From Candidatus Burkholderia verschuerenii (GTDB lineage Bacteria; Pseudomonadota; Gammaproteobacteria; Burkholderiales; Burkholderiaceae): a stretch of DNA of 35,714 bases. The notes under the pieces are model-generated. The model had not been told where the DNA came from, made no database searches, and saw nothing but the letters and a program-made list of their open reading frames with translations. How positions within the stretch are numbered: the stretch's first letter is position 1; each line of letters starts with the position of its first letter. This document shows positions 16,582 to 24,655 of the stretch, one piece after another. Position numbers and translations under genes: made by a program. Location: the NCBI RefSeq assembly GCF_001189365.1, contig NZ_LFJJ01000034.1, positions 1 through 35,714 on the forward strand, in the 5' to 3' direction.

Positions 16582-16641
16582 TTAGAGCGTGCTGACGAGG
16601 TGCCCGCCATCGACGGCGACGACCGCGCCCGTCATATACGC
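16582..16641 (-). pseudogene. C-terminal scrap of a short-chain dehydrogenase
   Basis: Read on the minus strand, about 20 codons encode AYMTGAVVAVDGGHLVSTL and a TAA stop at 16584-16582. This is the canonical end of an SDR (MTGxxxxVDGG). Upstream of it on the minus strand nothing SDR-like remains, because from 16642 the DNA belongs to a Crp/Fnr gene in the opposite orientation. It sits 27 bp before the AMP-ligase start, as the first gene of the SDR-ligase-TPP operon would. The rest of the SDR and its promoter were deleted. Confidence 0.75.
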
Positions 16642-17331
16642 GCCCCGCCGGAAGAATGGCGCGCGATCGCTCCGCATCTGGAACTCGTCCAGTTGCGCAC
16701 CGAGCAGCTGCTGTGCGATTCGGGCCAGCGCATCCATCACGTGTATTTCCCGACGACGGCCATCGTCTCGCTGCTGCACACGATGGAAGACGGCGGTTCG
16801 GTCGAAGTGGCGGCGGTGGGTCGCGAAGGCATGACGGGCGTGCCGGTTCTGACGGGCGGCGACACGATGCCCACGCGCGTGCAAGTGCAATGCGCCGGCT
16901 TCGCGTACCGCATGAGCGCGGGCGCGTTGCGCGACATGTTCGGCAAGTCCGACTTCCTGCGCCGCGTGATGCTGCTGTACATGCAAGCCCTGCTGACGCA
17001 AGTCGCGCAGACGGCTGCCTGCAACCGCCATCATTCGCTGTCGAAGCAACTCGCGCGCTGGCTGCTGATCCAGACCGACCGTTCGCCGTCGGATCAGCTC
17101 AAGGTCACGCAACAGATGATCGCCGACATGCTGGGCGTGCGCCGCGAAGGCGTGACGGAAGCGGCAGGCAAGCTGCACGATGCCGGCCTGATCTATCACA
17201 GCCGCGGCTGCATCAAGGTGCTCGATCGCGAAGCGCTCGAAGCCAGCGCCTGCGAATGCTACGGCATCGTCAAGCGCGAATTCGACCGCATCCTGCCGCG
17301 CATGCGTCAGGTCGAAGCGGCTGTCGCCTGA
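16642..17331 (+). pseudogene. Crp/Fnr-family regulator lacking its native N-terminus
   Basis: From PPEEWRAIAPHLELVQL onward the plus strand encodes a Crp/Fnr-type protein: the cyclic-nucleotide-binding-like beta barrel (HVYFPTTAIVSLLHTMEDGG, VGREGMTG), the dimer helix, and a C-terminal winged helix (KVTQQMIADMLGVRREGVTE). There are no Fnr-type cysteines at the N-terminus. The native first 10-15 codons, the start and the promoter are missing: the homology begins exactly at 16642, next to the SDR scrap. An in-frame TTG at 16573 could produce a chimeric N-terminus translated from antisense SDR DNA, so a functional protein cannot be excluded. It stops 9 bp from the stop of the convergent dehydrogenase gene. 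Confidence 0.7.
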
Positions 17332-17340
17332 GTCCGCGTT

Positions 17341-18420
17341 TCAAGGTACGAGCACGGTCATCCTGAACGGACCGCCGTTCGCGGCCGCGTGCGTCACGGC
17401 GTCGTTGACGTTATCGAGCGCGAACACGGTCGTATCGAAGTGGTCCAGACGCAGCAAGCCGGCATGCACGAGACCGGCAATGCGCGTGACCGCTTCGGGC
17501 GGATACATCCACTTGCCGCGCACCGTGATGTCATTGCGCATGATCCACGGATACGGCAAGGCGAGATCGTCGCCGCCGAGCATGCCAACGCCGCCCATCA
17601 GCACGACGCGTCCATAGGGACGCACGGCCATCGCGGCGGCGCGCACCGTTTTCGTCGATACCGACGGCGGCAGAATATCCATCACGCAATCGATCGCATC
17701 GGGCGAGGCTTGCATCATGCGTTGCCGGTCTTGCGCTTCGTCGCCGGTCAGCGCGACCGTGCGCACGCGATCGCCGAAGTGTCGCGCGAGATCGTCCAGC
17801 GCCTGAGCATTGCGTCCCGGCGCGATCACGCAGCGCGCGCCCATCGCCAGCGCGACCGCGACCGCCGCGCTGCCGAAATTGCCCGTCGCGCCGCTGACGA
17901 GCGCGATCTCGCCCGCCTCAAGATTCGCCGCGAGCCAGCCGCCGTACGGCACGAGCATCGTGTTGACGGCGCACCATGCGGCGGCGTCCTGCGGCGCGAT
18001 TTCGCCGATGCGGATCGCGTTCTCTGTCGGCACGCGGATGCGCTCGGCGAACGCGCCATCGTGATAATGGCGCTGCAGCCGCAAGCCGCCTTCGCCGCGC
18101 GCGCTCCAGCCTTGCAGCGTGATGTCGGGCATCCGCGCATCGTCGCGCGAACGCACGGTCGGATCGCAAAATACCCAATCGCCGATGGTCAAATGCGTCG
18201 CGTCCGGACCGAACGCGCGCACGCGACCGATTGCGCCGCATCCCGGCACGATCGGCAATTCGATCGGATCCTGACGCGTGCCGTCGAAGACTTCGCCGGC
18301 GTACGGCAGCACGGGCGCGGCGGCGACATCGACGATGACTTCGCCCGTGCCGATCTCGGGATCGGCAATTTGCTCGACGGCGAGCGGCGTGGTGAGTTTC
18401 TTCAGGACAGCGGCTTTCAT
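17341..18420 (-). CDS. Zinc-less medium-chain alcohol dehydrogenase/quinone reductase-like
   Basis: A 359-residue MDR-superfamily oxidoreductase. The GroES-like N-terminal domain lacks the catalytic zinc Cys and His (AAPVLPYAGEV where zinc enzymes have GVCHTD), yet PGCGAIGRV keeps the fold. The Rossmann domain starts with VSGATGNFGSAAV (about 175-187), the NAD(P) glycine motif. The substrate loop GVGMLGGDDLALPYPWIMRN lies near 290. I placed the start at the ATG at 18420 (CGGAG upstream), which gives the usual MKAAVLKK opening. It is divergent from the XRE regulator gene at 18536, which is probably its repressor; family pairs of this type are common in Burkholderia. The substrate is not known. 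Confidence 0.85.
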   Translation of the reverse strand: MKAAVLKKLTTPLAVEQIADPEIGTGEVIVDVAAAPVLPYAGEVFDGTRQDPIELPIVPGCGAIGRVRAFGPDATHLTIGDWVFCDPTVRSRDDARMPDITLQGWSARGEGGLRLQRHYHDGAFAERIRVPTENAIRIGEIAPQDAAAWCAVNTMLVPYGGWLAANLEAGEIALVSGATGNFGSAAVAVALAMGARCVIAPGRNAQALDDLARHFGDRVRTVALTGDEAQDRQRMMQASPDAIDCVMDILPPSVSTKTVRAAAMAVRPYGRVVLMGGVGMLGGDDLALPYPWIMRNDITVRGKWMYPPEAVTRIAGLVHAGLLRLDHFDTTVFALDNVNDAVTHAAANGGPFRMTVLVP

Positions 18421-18535
18421 CGCGAATCTCCGGTGAATGATGATCGACACCCATTCTGAGCCGCGATAAAACGCCTATTCAGGCCCGGAACCATCCTGGG
18501 ACTGCGGCGTGCCACCTTGGAGATATGAACGCGAT

Positions 18536-19296
18536 ATGGCGACCAGACGACAACGCGAATTCGGCAACTTCCTGCGCTCGCGCCGCGAGAAGCTCGATCC
18601 GTCCGCGCTCGGCCTGAACGGCGCACGCCGGGTTTGCGGCGCGAGGAAGTGGCGGAACTCGCGGGCATCGGCGTGGATTGGTATGTGCGGATGGAGCAGG
18701 GCAGGACCGTATCGCCATCGGACGTGACGTTCGATGCCCTCGCGCGCGCGTTGCGGCTCGGCGCGGCCGACAGCGCGCATCTGCGGGCGCTGGCGCGCGG
18801 CGGCGACGGCGCGGCGTTCAGCATCGAACCGGTGCCGCCGACCATCGTCCGGCTGGTGCAGAGCTACGCGCATCCCGCCTACGTGACGGGACGGCGCTGG
18901 GATCTGCTCGCCTGGAACGACGCCGCCGCCGATGTGTTGTGCTTCGACCGGCTCGCGGACATCGATCGCAATCTGCTCGTGTTCATGTTCGCGACGCCGC
19001 TCGCGCGCGATCTCTTCGGCGCGGCCTGGCACGACGAGGCGCGCCGCATGATCGCGCTGTTTCGCGCGACGCATGATCTGTGGGCCGACGATCCGGCGTT
19101 CATCGAACTGGTCGAACGGCTCAAGTCGTCCAGCACCGATTTCGCCGATGGCTGGAACCGGCACGACGTGCGGATCGGCGTATCGGGCGAGAAGGTGCTG
19201 CATCATCCGGTGCGCGGGGCGCTGCGTTACACCTACGCCACCTTCCAGTCGAACGACGATGCCGCTCTCAAGCTCGCGATCTACACGCCGGTCTGA
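18536..19296 (+). pseudogene. XRE/MmyB-like regulator, frameshifted in the HTH
   Basis: The ATG at 18536 begins MATRRQREFGNFLRSRREKL, the first helix of the MmyB-like XRE family. Within the usual RRTPGLRREE segment, around 18618-18632, the frame is lost. The rest is in another frame: LRREEVAELAGIGVDWYVRM for the recognition helix, then the C-terminal MmyB-like ligand domain (RRWDLLAWNDAAADVL, TDFADGWNRHDVR, HHPVRGALRYTYATF) to 19296. One or two bases are missing. An internal ATG at 18634 gives a 220-residue product without the first helix of the DNA-binding domain. It is divergent from the alcohol dehydrogenase gene, its probable target. A GC-run sequencing error is possible. Confidence 0.82.
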
Positions 19297-19696
19297 TATC
19301 GAGCCATCGCGCGCGACGCACATCTTCTCGATTCCCGTCGATTAAAGATAAAAAGTAGACGACGCGAGCGTGCCAAGCCGTTGTTCATCGTAAATGCCGG
19401 AATTCTCATTCTATGAGAATGACAAATAAGGGTTAACCCGCAATCAAGAACGCCGCGAATGTGTTGTCACACACATATGAAGCATTCACATGGGACATGC
19501 ACGAATTGCGAATTGTTTTCGCAAGCTCCAGAATGCGGTTGAAAGCTTTTGTCGTGCAGGTACGGGGAGGTCGTGGTCCACATGTTGCGGTGGGCATCGA
19601 ACACGATCCTTTAGCACAAGACCTTCAGCACTAAACCCTTAGCATCCAGACAACACCACGAGATCAAAACGAATCGAGGTGTCAAGGGAGACCGGA
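19297..19696. other. 400-bp regulatory-looking gap upstream of Nudix gene
   Basis: No gene is visible. Around 19340-19560 the DNA is AT-richer than its surroundings and carries a 19-bp palindrome at 19402-19420, a GGGTTAACCC palindrome at 19430-19439 and a short symmetric GTGT-TGTC-ACAC element. Such a density of dyads suggests a control region or a small RNA promoter. Confidence 0.45.
19402..19420. promoter_or_regulatory. 19-bp palindrome, Fur-box-like
   Basis: ATTCTCAT-TCT-ATGAGAAT has perfect 8-bp arms around 3 bp. The length of 19 bp and the GAGAAT/ATTCTC elements resemble Fur boxes of beta- and gammaproteobacteria, which often contain AATGAGAAT. It lies 277 bp upstream of the Nudix-like gene and 106 bp after the XRE pseudogene, which is a poor position for either gene, so the target is unclear. 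Confidence 0.45.
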
Positions 19697-20134
19697 ATGA
19701 GATTACGAGCGACAGCGTTGCTCACGCGTCATCAGGCAGTTTTGCTGGTCAGGCAACGTGGCGGCCCCTGGTTGCTGCCCGGCGCCACGGTACAAATGGA
19801 CGAACTCGCGATGGTCGCGGCGCTGCGCGGGCTGCACCGCGATACGGGCATCGAGGCAACGGCGATCGCGTTCATGTTCGAGCAGTCGTCGGCGCAGCAT
19901 GTGCACAGCGTGTTCCGCATCGCGATTCCCGATGGCGTAACGCCGCGTCCGAGTCCGCTCGGCGAATACGACGAAGTGCGCTGGGCCGATTCGACGCAAC
20001 TCGCGCATATGCATCTGACGCCGGGCACGCGCGCCATTCTGCATCGCGCGATCGGGCCGGATGCGGGCATCGACGAAATTCCGGATCGCCGGCAGATGTG
20101 GCGTCCGAGCGGCATGCGTATCAGTCCGCGTTGA
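19697..20134 (+). CDS. Nudix-fold protein with degenerate Nudix box
   Basis: A 145-residue single-domain Nudix-like protein (start ATG 19697, AAGGGAG 7 bases upstream). The fold signature is visible: VLLVRQRGGPWLLPG, then the Nudix-box position at residues 30-52, then a C-terminal YDEVRWADSTQLA strand that is normal for the family. Hydrolases need GX5EX7REUXEEXGU. Here the first Glu (E36) and R44 remain, but the metal-binding glutamates are replaced: the core reads RGLHRDTG instead of REUXEEXG. It is probably unable to hydrolyse nucleoside diphosphate derivatives by the usual mechanism and may be a binding or regulatory protein, or a decaying gene. No operon partner is present. Confidence 0.75.
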   Translation: MRLRATALLTRHQAVLLVRQRGGPWLLPGATVQMDELAMVAALRGLHRDTGIEATAIAFMFEQSSAQHVHSVFRIAIPDGVTPRPSPLGEYDEVRWADSTQLAHMHLTPGTRAILHRAIGPDAGIDEIPDRRQMWRPSGMRISPR

Positions 20135-20160
20135 ACGCTTCGTTCTATTGATCATACGAA

Positions 20161-20205
20161 AAGTTCCTGACGGGCATCGCGCTCGTCAGGAGCTTTTGTG
20201 TTTTT
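20161..20205. terminator. Intrinsic terminator, possibly bidirectional
   Basis: CCTGACG (20166-20172) and CGTCAGG (20184-20190) form the stem core, extended by a few pairs. TTTTGTGTTTTT follows on the plus strand and AAAAG precedes it, giving a U-run for the minus strand too. It lies between the convergent Nudix and OmpW genes. Confidence 0.75.
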
Positions 20206-20221
20206 CAGCGATAGATGCACG

Positions 20222-20257
20222 CGCGTATCGGACGGATCTCGATCCGCCCGATACGCG
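20222..20257 (-). terminator. Strong hairpin just after OmpW stop
   Basis: Two 16-base arms (20222-20237 and 20242-20257) pair at 15 of 16 positions around a 4-base loop CTCG. It starts 7 bases after the OmpW stop codon at 20265 on the minus strand. No U-run follows immediately, so it may stabilise the 3' end or assist the terminator at 20161-20205. Confidence 0.6.
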
Positions 20258-20264
20258 ACGCGTC

Positions 20265-21002
20265 TTAGAACGTATAGCCGACCGACAGGAACGTGACGGT
20301 CGGATCGAGCTTGATCTTCGATTCGCTGCGAATCTGGCCGACCGACGAATTGGTCGTGAGCGTCGCGCGCGCCGACAGCCACATGTACGACACCGAGAAC
20401 TGCGCCGACCAGTGCTTGTTGAAGTTGTACGCGAGACCGGCGTTGATGACCGGCGCGAACGAGCTGCTGATATGCGCGCTGGTCGGGCCCGTCAGCGCTG
20501 CGCCGGTCTGCGGCGTGTAGAGGAACGCGCCGTTGGCCATCTGCGAGCTGAGCTTCACGTCCGAGAACCACACATACGATGCGCACGCGCCGAGGTACGG
20601 GCGGAACTTGCTCTGCACGTTCATGAAGTAGTACTTGAGCAACAGCGTCGGGCTCCATTCGCGCGCCGAACCGAGTTCGCCGAGCGGGCCAAGCGTGCCT
20701 TCGCCATCGAGATGGAACTTGGGCGGCACGCCGAACACGCCTTCGACGGCGATGTGATCGGTGACGAAGTACTGGATCGTCGAGGCGAAGGTGTCGGAGT
20801 CGCTCACCGCCGCGCTCGAGCCTTACTTCTGCATCGTCTGGCCGAGCGCGGTGACGTTGAACGCGCCGCTCGAATCCTGCGGCGCGAAGTGCATCCAGCC
20901 CGCGGTCACCTGGATATCGCCCGCCGATTGCGCCTGCGCACCGGTCGCGCCCGCCAGTCCCAATGCGGCGAGGGCCGCGCATGCAAATCGTTTCAGCTTC
21001 AT
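20265..21002 (-). pseudogene. OmpW-family outer-membrane protein with an in-frame TAA
   Basis: The full frame of 246 codons from the ATG at 21002 encodes a Sec signal peptide (MKLKRFACAALAALGLAGAT, cleavage near AQA) and the 8-stranded OmpW barrel. It starts with GDIQVTAGWMHFAPQ and ends with VGYTF, the aromatic C-terminus recognised by the BAM complex. At codon 60 (20823-20825) the reading frame has TAA: the sequence goes MQK-stop-GSSAAVSDSD. No base is gained or lost. Everything downstream, such as YFVTDHIAVEGVFGVPPKFH, is intact. OmpW forms a narrow hydrophobic channel. A GTG at 20807 opens the downstream part but has no signal peptide. It is the last gene of a minus-strand run with the haem-oxygenase-like protein. 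Confidence 0.85.
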
Positions 21003-21040
21003 TTCTTCTTCTCGTCAGTGATCAGTGTCGTAGGACTGCT

Positions 21041-21778
21041 TTACAAGCAGCAGTCGAGGCTCAGCTTGAAATACTCATAACTCATCTCGATGCTTTGCTT
21101 GACCTCGTCCACTTCGTCGACGCCCGGCGCATTGCCGAGCAGCGTCGCGACGATTTCCAGCGCTTCCCACGGATGCGCGTCGTCGTAATGGGCGTGCAGG
21201 CTGAGCCAGCGCATTGCCTTGCGGCGCATCGACGGCGCAAAACTGTTGGCGTAGGCATCGCTGCTGCACACGAAAGTGGACCATTCGCCGGTCACGCCTT
21301 CGATGGCGAAGTTGGTCGCGGCGATGCTGGCCGCGAGCGAATCGCCGCTGCTGCTCTTCCAGCACCAGTGCGACAGCGCATACGCGAGCGACGGACCGCC
21401 GCCCTTCATCAGCGCGCGCTTCGGCACATCGTGCGCCGCGGCCCAGTCGACCTAGTAGTCGGCGTGATTCTGTTCGACGCGGATATTGCGGGTGAGATAC
21501 CGGCGCGCGAGGTCTTCGCCGCGCGAATGTCCGTAACGCAGTTTCTGCAGATTCATCGCCATGTACTGCGGAAACTGCTCGACGACCGGCCAGCCGTTCA
21601 CGAGGAACGCTTCGGCCTGGCGCGGCGCGAGTTTCGCTTCGCGCATCGCGGCGAAGATGGGATGACCGGTTACCTTTTGCTTGGCCGCATCGGTATCGGC
21701 CAGCACGTCGCCCAACCAGGCCGGGTAGCTGGCGATATCCTTCAGGTCGCCAACCCGCTGAAAAGTGGGATCCAACAT
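21041..21778 (-). pseudogene. Haem-oxygenase-like (TenA/PqqC-type) protein with an in-frame TAG
   Basis: The full frame of 246 codons from the ATG at 21778 (TAGGAGAGG upstream) encodes an all-helical protein of the TenA/PqqC/CADD-like group, often called iron-containing redox enzymes. Candidate metal ligands are Glu and His in IRVEQNHADY, EGVTGEW and HAHYDDAHPWEALEI. At 21452-21454 the frame has TAG between HADY and VDWAAAHDV; relatives usually read DYW at this site, so a TGG-to-TAG change (G to A) is the likely cause. The rest is intact. It begins 6 bp after the GGDEF-EAL gene and its ribosome binding site overlaps that gene's stop, so the two are coupled. The reaction is unknown; members oxidise diverse organic substrates with iron and oxygen. 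Confidence 0.78.
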
Positions 21779-21784
21779 CCTCTC

Positions 21785-24223
21785 CTAAGTTGTTGCGAGA
21801 AACTCCACGTTTTGCGCCCACAGCGCGGGGCGGCCGACGTGAAAGCCCTGCACGAAGTCCACGCCCATGTTGCCCAGGGCGCGAAGGATGGCTTCGCTCT
21901 CGACATATTCAGCAATGGTGAGACGGCCCATCGAATGTCCGATGTCGTTGATGGCCGCGACCATGTCACGATTAACGGCATCCTTGAGCATGTCCTTGAT
22001 GAATCCGCCGTCGATCTTGATGTAGTCGACCGGCAGATGCTTCAGATAACCGAAGGAAGACATGCCCGCGCCGAAGTCATCGAGCGAGAAGCGGCAGCCG
22101 CGCGCCTTCAGTTCGCTGATGAAACGCGCCGCCGCCGCGAGATTGGCGATGGCCGTGGTTTCGGTCACTTCGAAGCAGATGGATTCGGGCGCGACGTCGC
22201 TGATCTCGAACTGCTCGTTGAGGAACTGCAGGAAGCGCTCGTCGCCGATGGACGCGCCGGAGAGGTTGATCGCGTATTGCACGTTGTCGGGATTGCCGGT
22301 GCGCGTGAGCGTCGCGAACACGGCGCGCACCACCCAGCGGTCGATCGCGGACATCAGTCCGTAGCGTTCCGCCGCCGGCATGAAGAAGTTCGGCGACACG
22401 ATCTTGCCGCCGTCGCCGACCATGCGCAGCAGGATTTCGACGTGACGCGGATGGTCGCCGGAGAAATCCTCGGCATCGTGGATCGAGCGGATTTCCTGCG
22501 CAAACAGACAGAAGCGGTTGTTCGCCAGCGCATCCTTGATGCGTCCGCACCACGACATCGCGCTGGCGTGGCGCGTGAGTTCCTTGTCGCCGCGCACGGC
22601 CAGATGCACGCGATCGCGGCCCCGCTCCTTGGCGAGATAACAGGCGATATCGCCGAAGCGCATCGCGGTTTCCATGTCGAGGCCGCGCAGATCGACGAGG
22701 CCGATACTTACGCTCGTCGACAGCGTATGCGTCTCGCCCGACCACTCGAACGCGGCCACTTCCTGACGCAGCCGCTCCGCGATGATGACCGCGCTCTGCT
22801 CGTCGCAATTGGGCATCAGCGCGGCGAATTCGTCGCCGCCCAGACGCGCGAGCGAATCCTCGTCGCGCAGCGATTTGCGGAACAGCAGCGCGACTTCGCG
22901 CAGCATCGTATCGCCGGCGGCGTGGCCGTAGGTGTCGTTGACGACCTTGAACTGGTCGAGGTCGAGCATCATCAGCATGCGCGGCAGTTGCGCGCTTTCG
23001 CTGTCGGTCTGTCCATCGAGCGAGGCATACAGCCGCCGCTCGAATTCGGTGCGATTGAGCAGGCCGGTCAGCCCGTCGTGCGAGGCCTGCCACGACAGAT
23101 TCGACACGTACTCGCGCTCGCGCGCCATGTTGCGCAGAAGCAGCACGGCGCCGGTGATGGTCTCGGAGGTATCGTGCACGACCGAGGTAATCGCCTGCAC
23201 GACGGTTTCGACGCCGCGCACGTTGGTCAGCACGAGATCGGTGCCGGGATCGGCGGGTTCGGTGCCGCGCAAGGCCTGTTCGATCAGATCGACGGGACGC
23301 CGGTCCCATTCGCGCACGATCGACACCAGCGCCGTCAGCGGACGATCGACGCAACTGATGGCATCGCGGCAGAACAGCCGCTCGGCCACCGGATTCACAT
23401 ATTCGACGAGACCGGTCGGCCCGACCGAAATCACCGCCTCGCCGATCGAGCCGAGGGTCGCCTTGGCGCGCACCTCGCTGCGCCGCAACGCATATTCGGT
23501 GACGATCCGCGCCATGATGAAGCGCCGCGCGTACCAGACCGACAGCGACACCAGCAGCACCGCGACCACCACGTTGATCACGAACAGCAGCAGCGCGGTC
23601 TGCCGGAACGCCGCGCCCAGCACATCGGCGAAGGCGCGCGAAATCGGCGCGATCGACGCGTTGATGTTCCACACTTCGCTCGTCAATTGCTCGACTTCGA
23701 TGCGCCCGGCGTCGCCTTCGGCCTTGGCGACGCGCAACTGGCGCGCGGCCGTCGCGAGCTGATCGACGAGCGCGTCGCCGCGCGTCCAGTAGCCGACGGC
23801 TTCCTCGAAATAACTGGCGCGGCGGAAGGTGCGGAAGACCCAGATCACCGAACCGACGTCGGCGGGATAGACGCCGCTTTCGAGCAGCGCCTGGCGCGCG
23901 ACGGCTTCGTCGGGATCGCGCCGGTCGAGCGCGAGACGCGCGCGCTTGAGATTCAGCGGATCGGCAATGGAGTGTTCGTACTGGCGATAGGTCGCTTCGT
24001 CGCCGGTCTGCGCATAGCGGATCAGGTAGAAGACCGCGTCCTTCTGGCCTTTCGACCAGGTGCTTTCCCCGCCGATGTAGGCGCGCACGGACGACATGAT
24101 CGACAGGCTCGTCGCGACGAGCGCCAGCAGCGATACGACCACGGCCACGAAGGGCCAGGTCGTCCTGAACAGCTGTCGATTGGTCTTGGAGGCCGCGGGC
24201 ATATCGAGCCTTGTCGCGGGCAT
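21785..24223 (-). CDS. Membrane-bound GGDEF-EAL cyclic-di-GMP protein
   Basis: An 812-residue inner-membrane signalling protein. It has a helix at about 22-44, a periplasmic four-helix-like sensor region to about 212 and a second helix at about 213-235. A PAS-like domain (LGSIGEAVISVGPTGLVEYV) follows, then GGDEF at about 460 (RLGGDEFAAL) and EAL at about 594. The diguanylate cyclase site is canonical. The EAL domain has EIL in the signature, and the metal and catalytic residues are kept: NLSG, EVTE, DDFG, KIDGG, AEYVE and QGF. It could therefore both make and break c-di-GMP. It starts at the ATG at 24223 or at an in-frame ATG at 24202; the two lie in a 21-bp tandem duplication. It heads a minus-strand run with two genes now broken by stop codons. 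Confidence 0.9.
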   Translation of the reverse strand: MPATRLDMPAASKTNRQLFRTTWPFVAVVVSLLALVATSLSIMSSVRAYIGGESTWSKGQKDAVFYLIRYAQTGDEATYRQYEHSIADPLNLKRARLALDRRDPDEAVARQALLESGVYPADVGSVIWVFRTFRRASYFEEAVGYWTRGDALVDQLATAARQLRVAKAEGDAGRIEVEQLTSEVWNINASIAPISRAFADVLGAAFRQTALLLFVINVVVAVLLVSLSVWYARRFIMARIVTEYALRRSEVRAKATLGSIGEAVISVGPTGLVEYVNPVAERLFCRDAISCVDRPLTALVSIVREWDRRPVDLIEQALRGTEPADPGTDLVLTNVRGVETVVQAITSVVHDTSETITGAVLLLRNMAREREYVSNLSWQASHDGLTGLLNRTEFERRLYASLDGQTDSESAQLPRMLMMLDLDQFKVVNDTYGHAAGDTMLREVALLFRKSLRDEDSLARLGGDEFAALMPNCDEQSAVIIAERLRQEVAAFEWSGETHTLSTSVSIGLVDLRGLDMETAMRFGDIACYLAKERGRDRVHLAVRGDKELTRHASAMSWCGRIKDALANNRFCLFAQEIRSIHDAEDFSGDHPRHVEILLRMVGDGGKIVSPNFFMPAAERYGLMSAIDRWVVRAVFATLTRTGNPDNVQYAINLSGASIGDERFLQFLNEQFEISDVAPESICFEVTETTAIANLAAAARFISELKARGCRFSLDDFGAGMSSFGYLKHLPVDYIKIDGGFIKDMLKDAVNRDMVAAINDIGHSMGRLTIAEYVESEAILRALGNMGVDFVQGFHVGRPALWAQNVEFLATT

Positions 24224-24235
24224 ATCGAGCCTTGT
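24194..24235. repeat. 21-bp tandem duplication covering RBS and start codon
   Basis: Positions 24194-24214 and 24215-24235 are identical 21-bp units in tandem. On the minus strand each unit contains AAGG as a ribosome binding site and the ATG start of the GGDEF-EAL gene. Because 21 is a multiple of 3, the duplication adds 7 in-frame codons and gives two equivalent start sites (24223 and 24202). Confidence 0.9.
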
Positions 24236-24655
24236 TGTTGGTTTTTATAGCCAGGCGACCCGCCCCTGGCAGGTCGTCCCGAGCGGCGAAAACACGTCGC
24301 TTCGATTGTTAACGGCAGGGAGTCGACGAAGTTGAGGCTCGGATTCGTCCTATCGGGAGACGGAATAATACCCGCGAGGAAAAACAAAACCGTGATTGGT
24401 CTTATTAAAACTGGGGTGTGTTGTATTAACGCATGAGGTAAGTTTTGCGTTAAAAAGCCGGACGTGGGTGTTTACGCCTAGCGGCACGCGGTTTGGCGCG
24501 TCGCGCCTGCGCCTGAAAAACGTGTCAGGTCAATTTCGCACGATGGTGCGTAACATTCTCTTAATGTTGGAAGAATAAATTACCTGGCTTTGCGCATTCA
24601 AATTGGCAAGCGATTTGTAATCAGTTTTGTGATTTCTTAAAGCGCAATGGTGGAT
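24224..24655. other. 432-bp gap upstream of the GGDEF-EAL gene
   Basis: No gene is visible. The GC content falls in 24380-24640. It should contain the minus-strand promoter of the GGDEF-EAL gene. One clear dyad is present at 24426-24453: TTAACGCA, 12 bp, TGCGTTAA, with perfect 8-bp arms. It is a candidate operator or the site of a small transcript; no T-run follows in the direction of either neighbour apart from AAAA at 24453-24456. Confidence 0.5.

Noticed and set aside
20963..24250. A 1095-codon open frame on the plus strand
   Set aside because: It is antisense to the GGDEF-EAL gene and the HO-like gene, whose motifs are unmistakable. Long antisense frames are common at this GC content because of codon usage.
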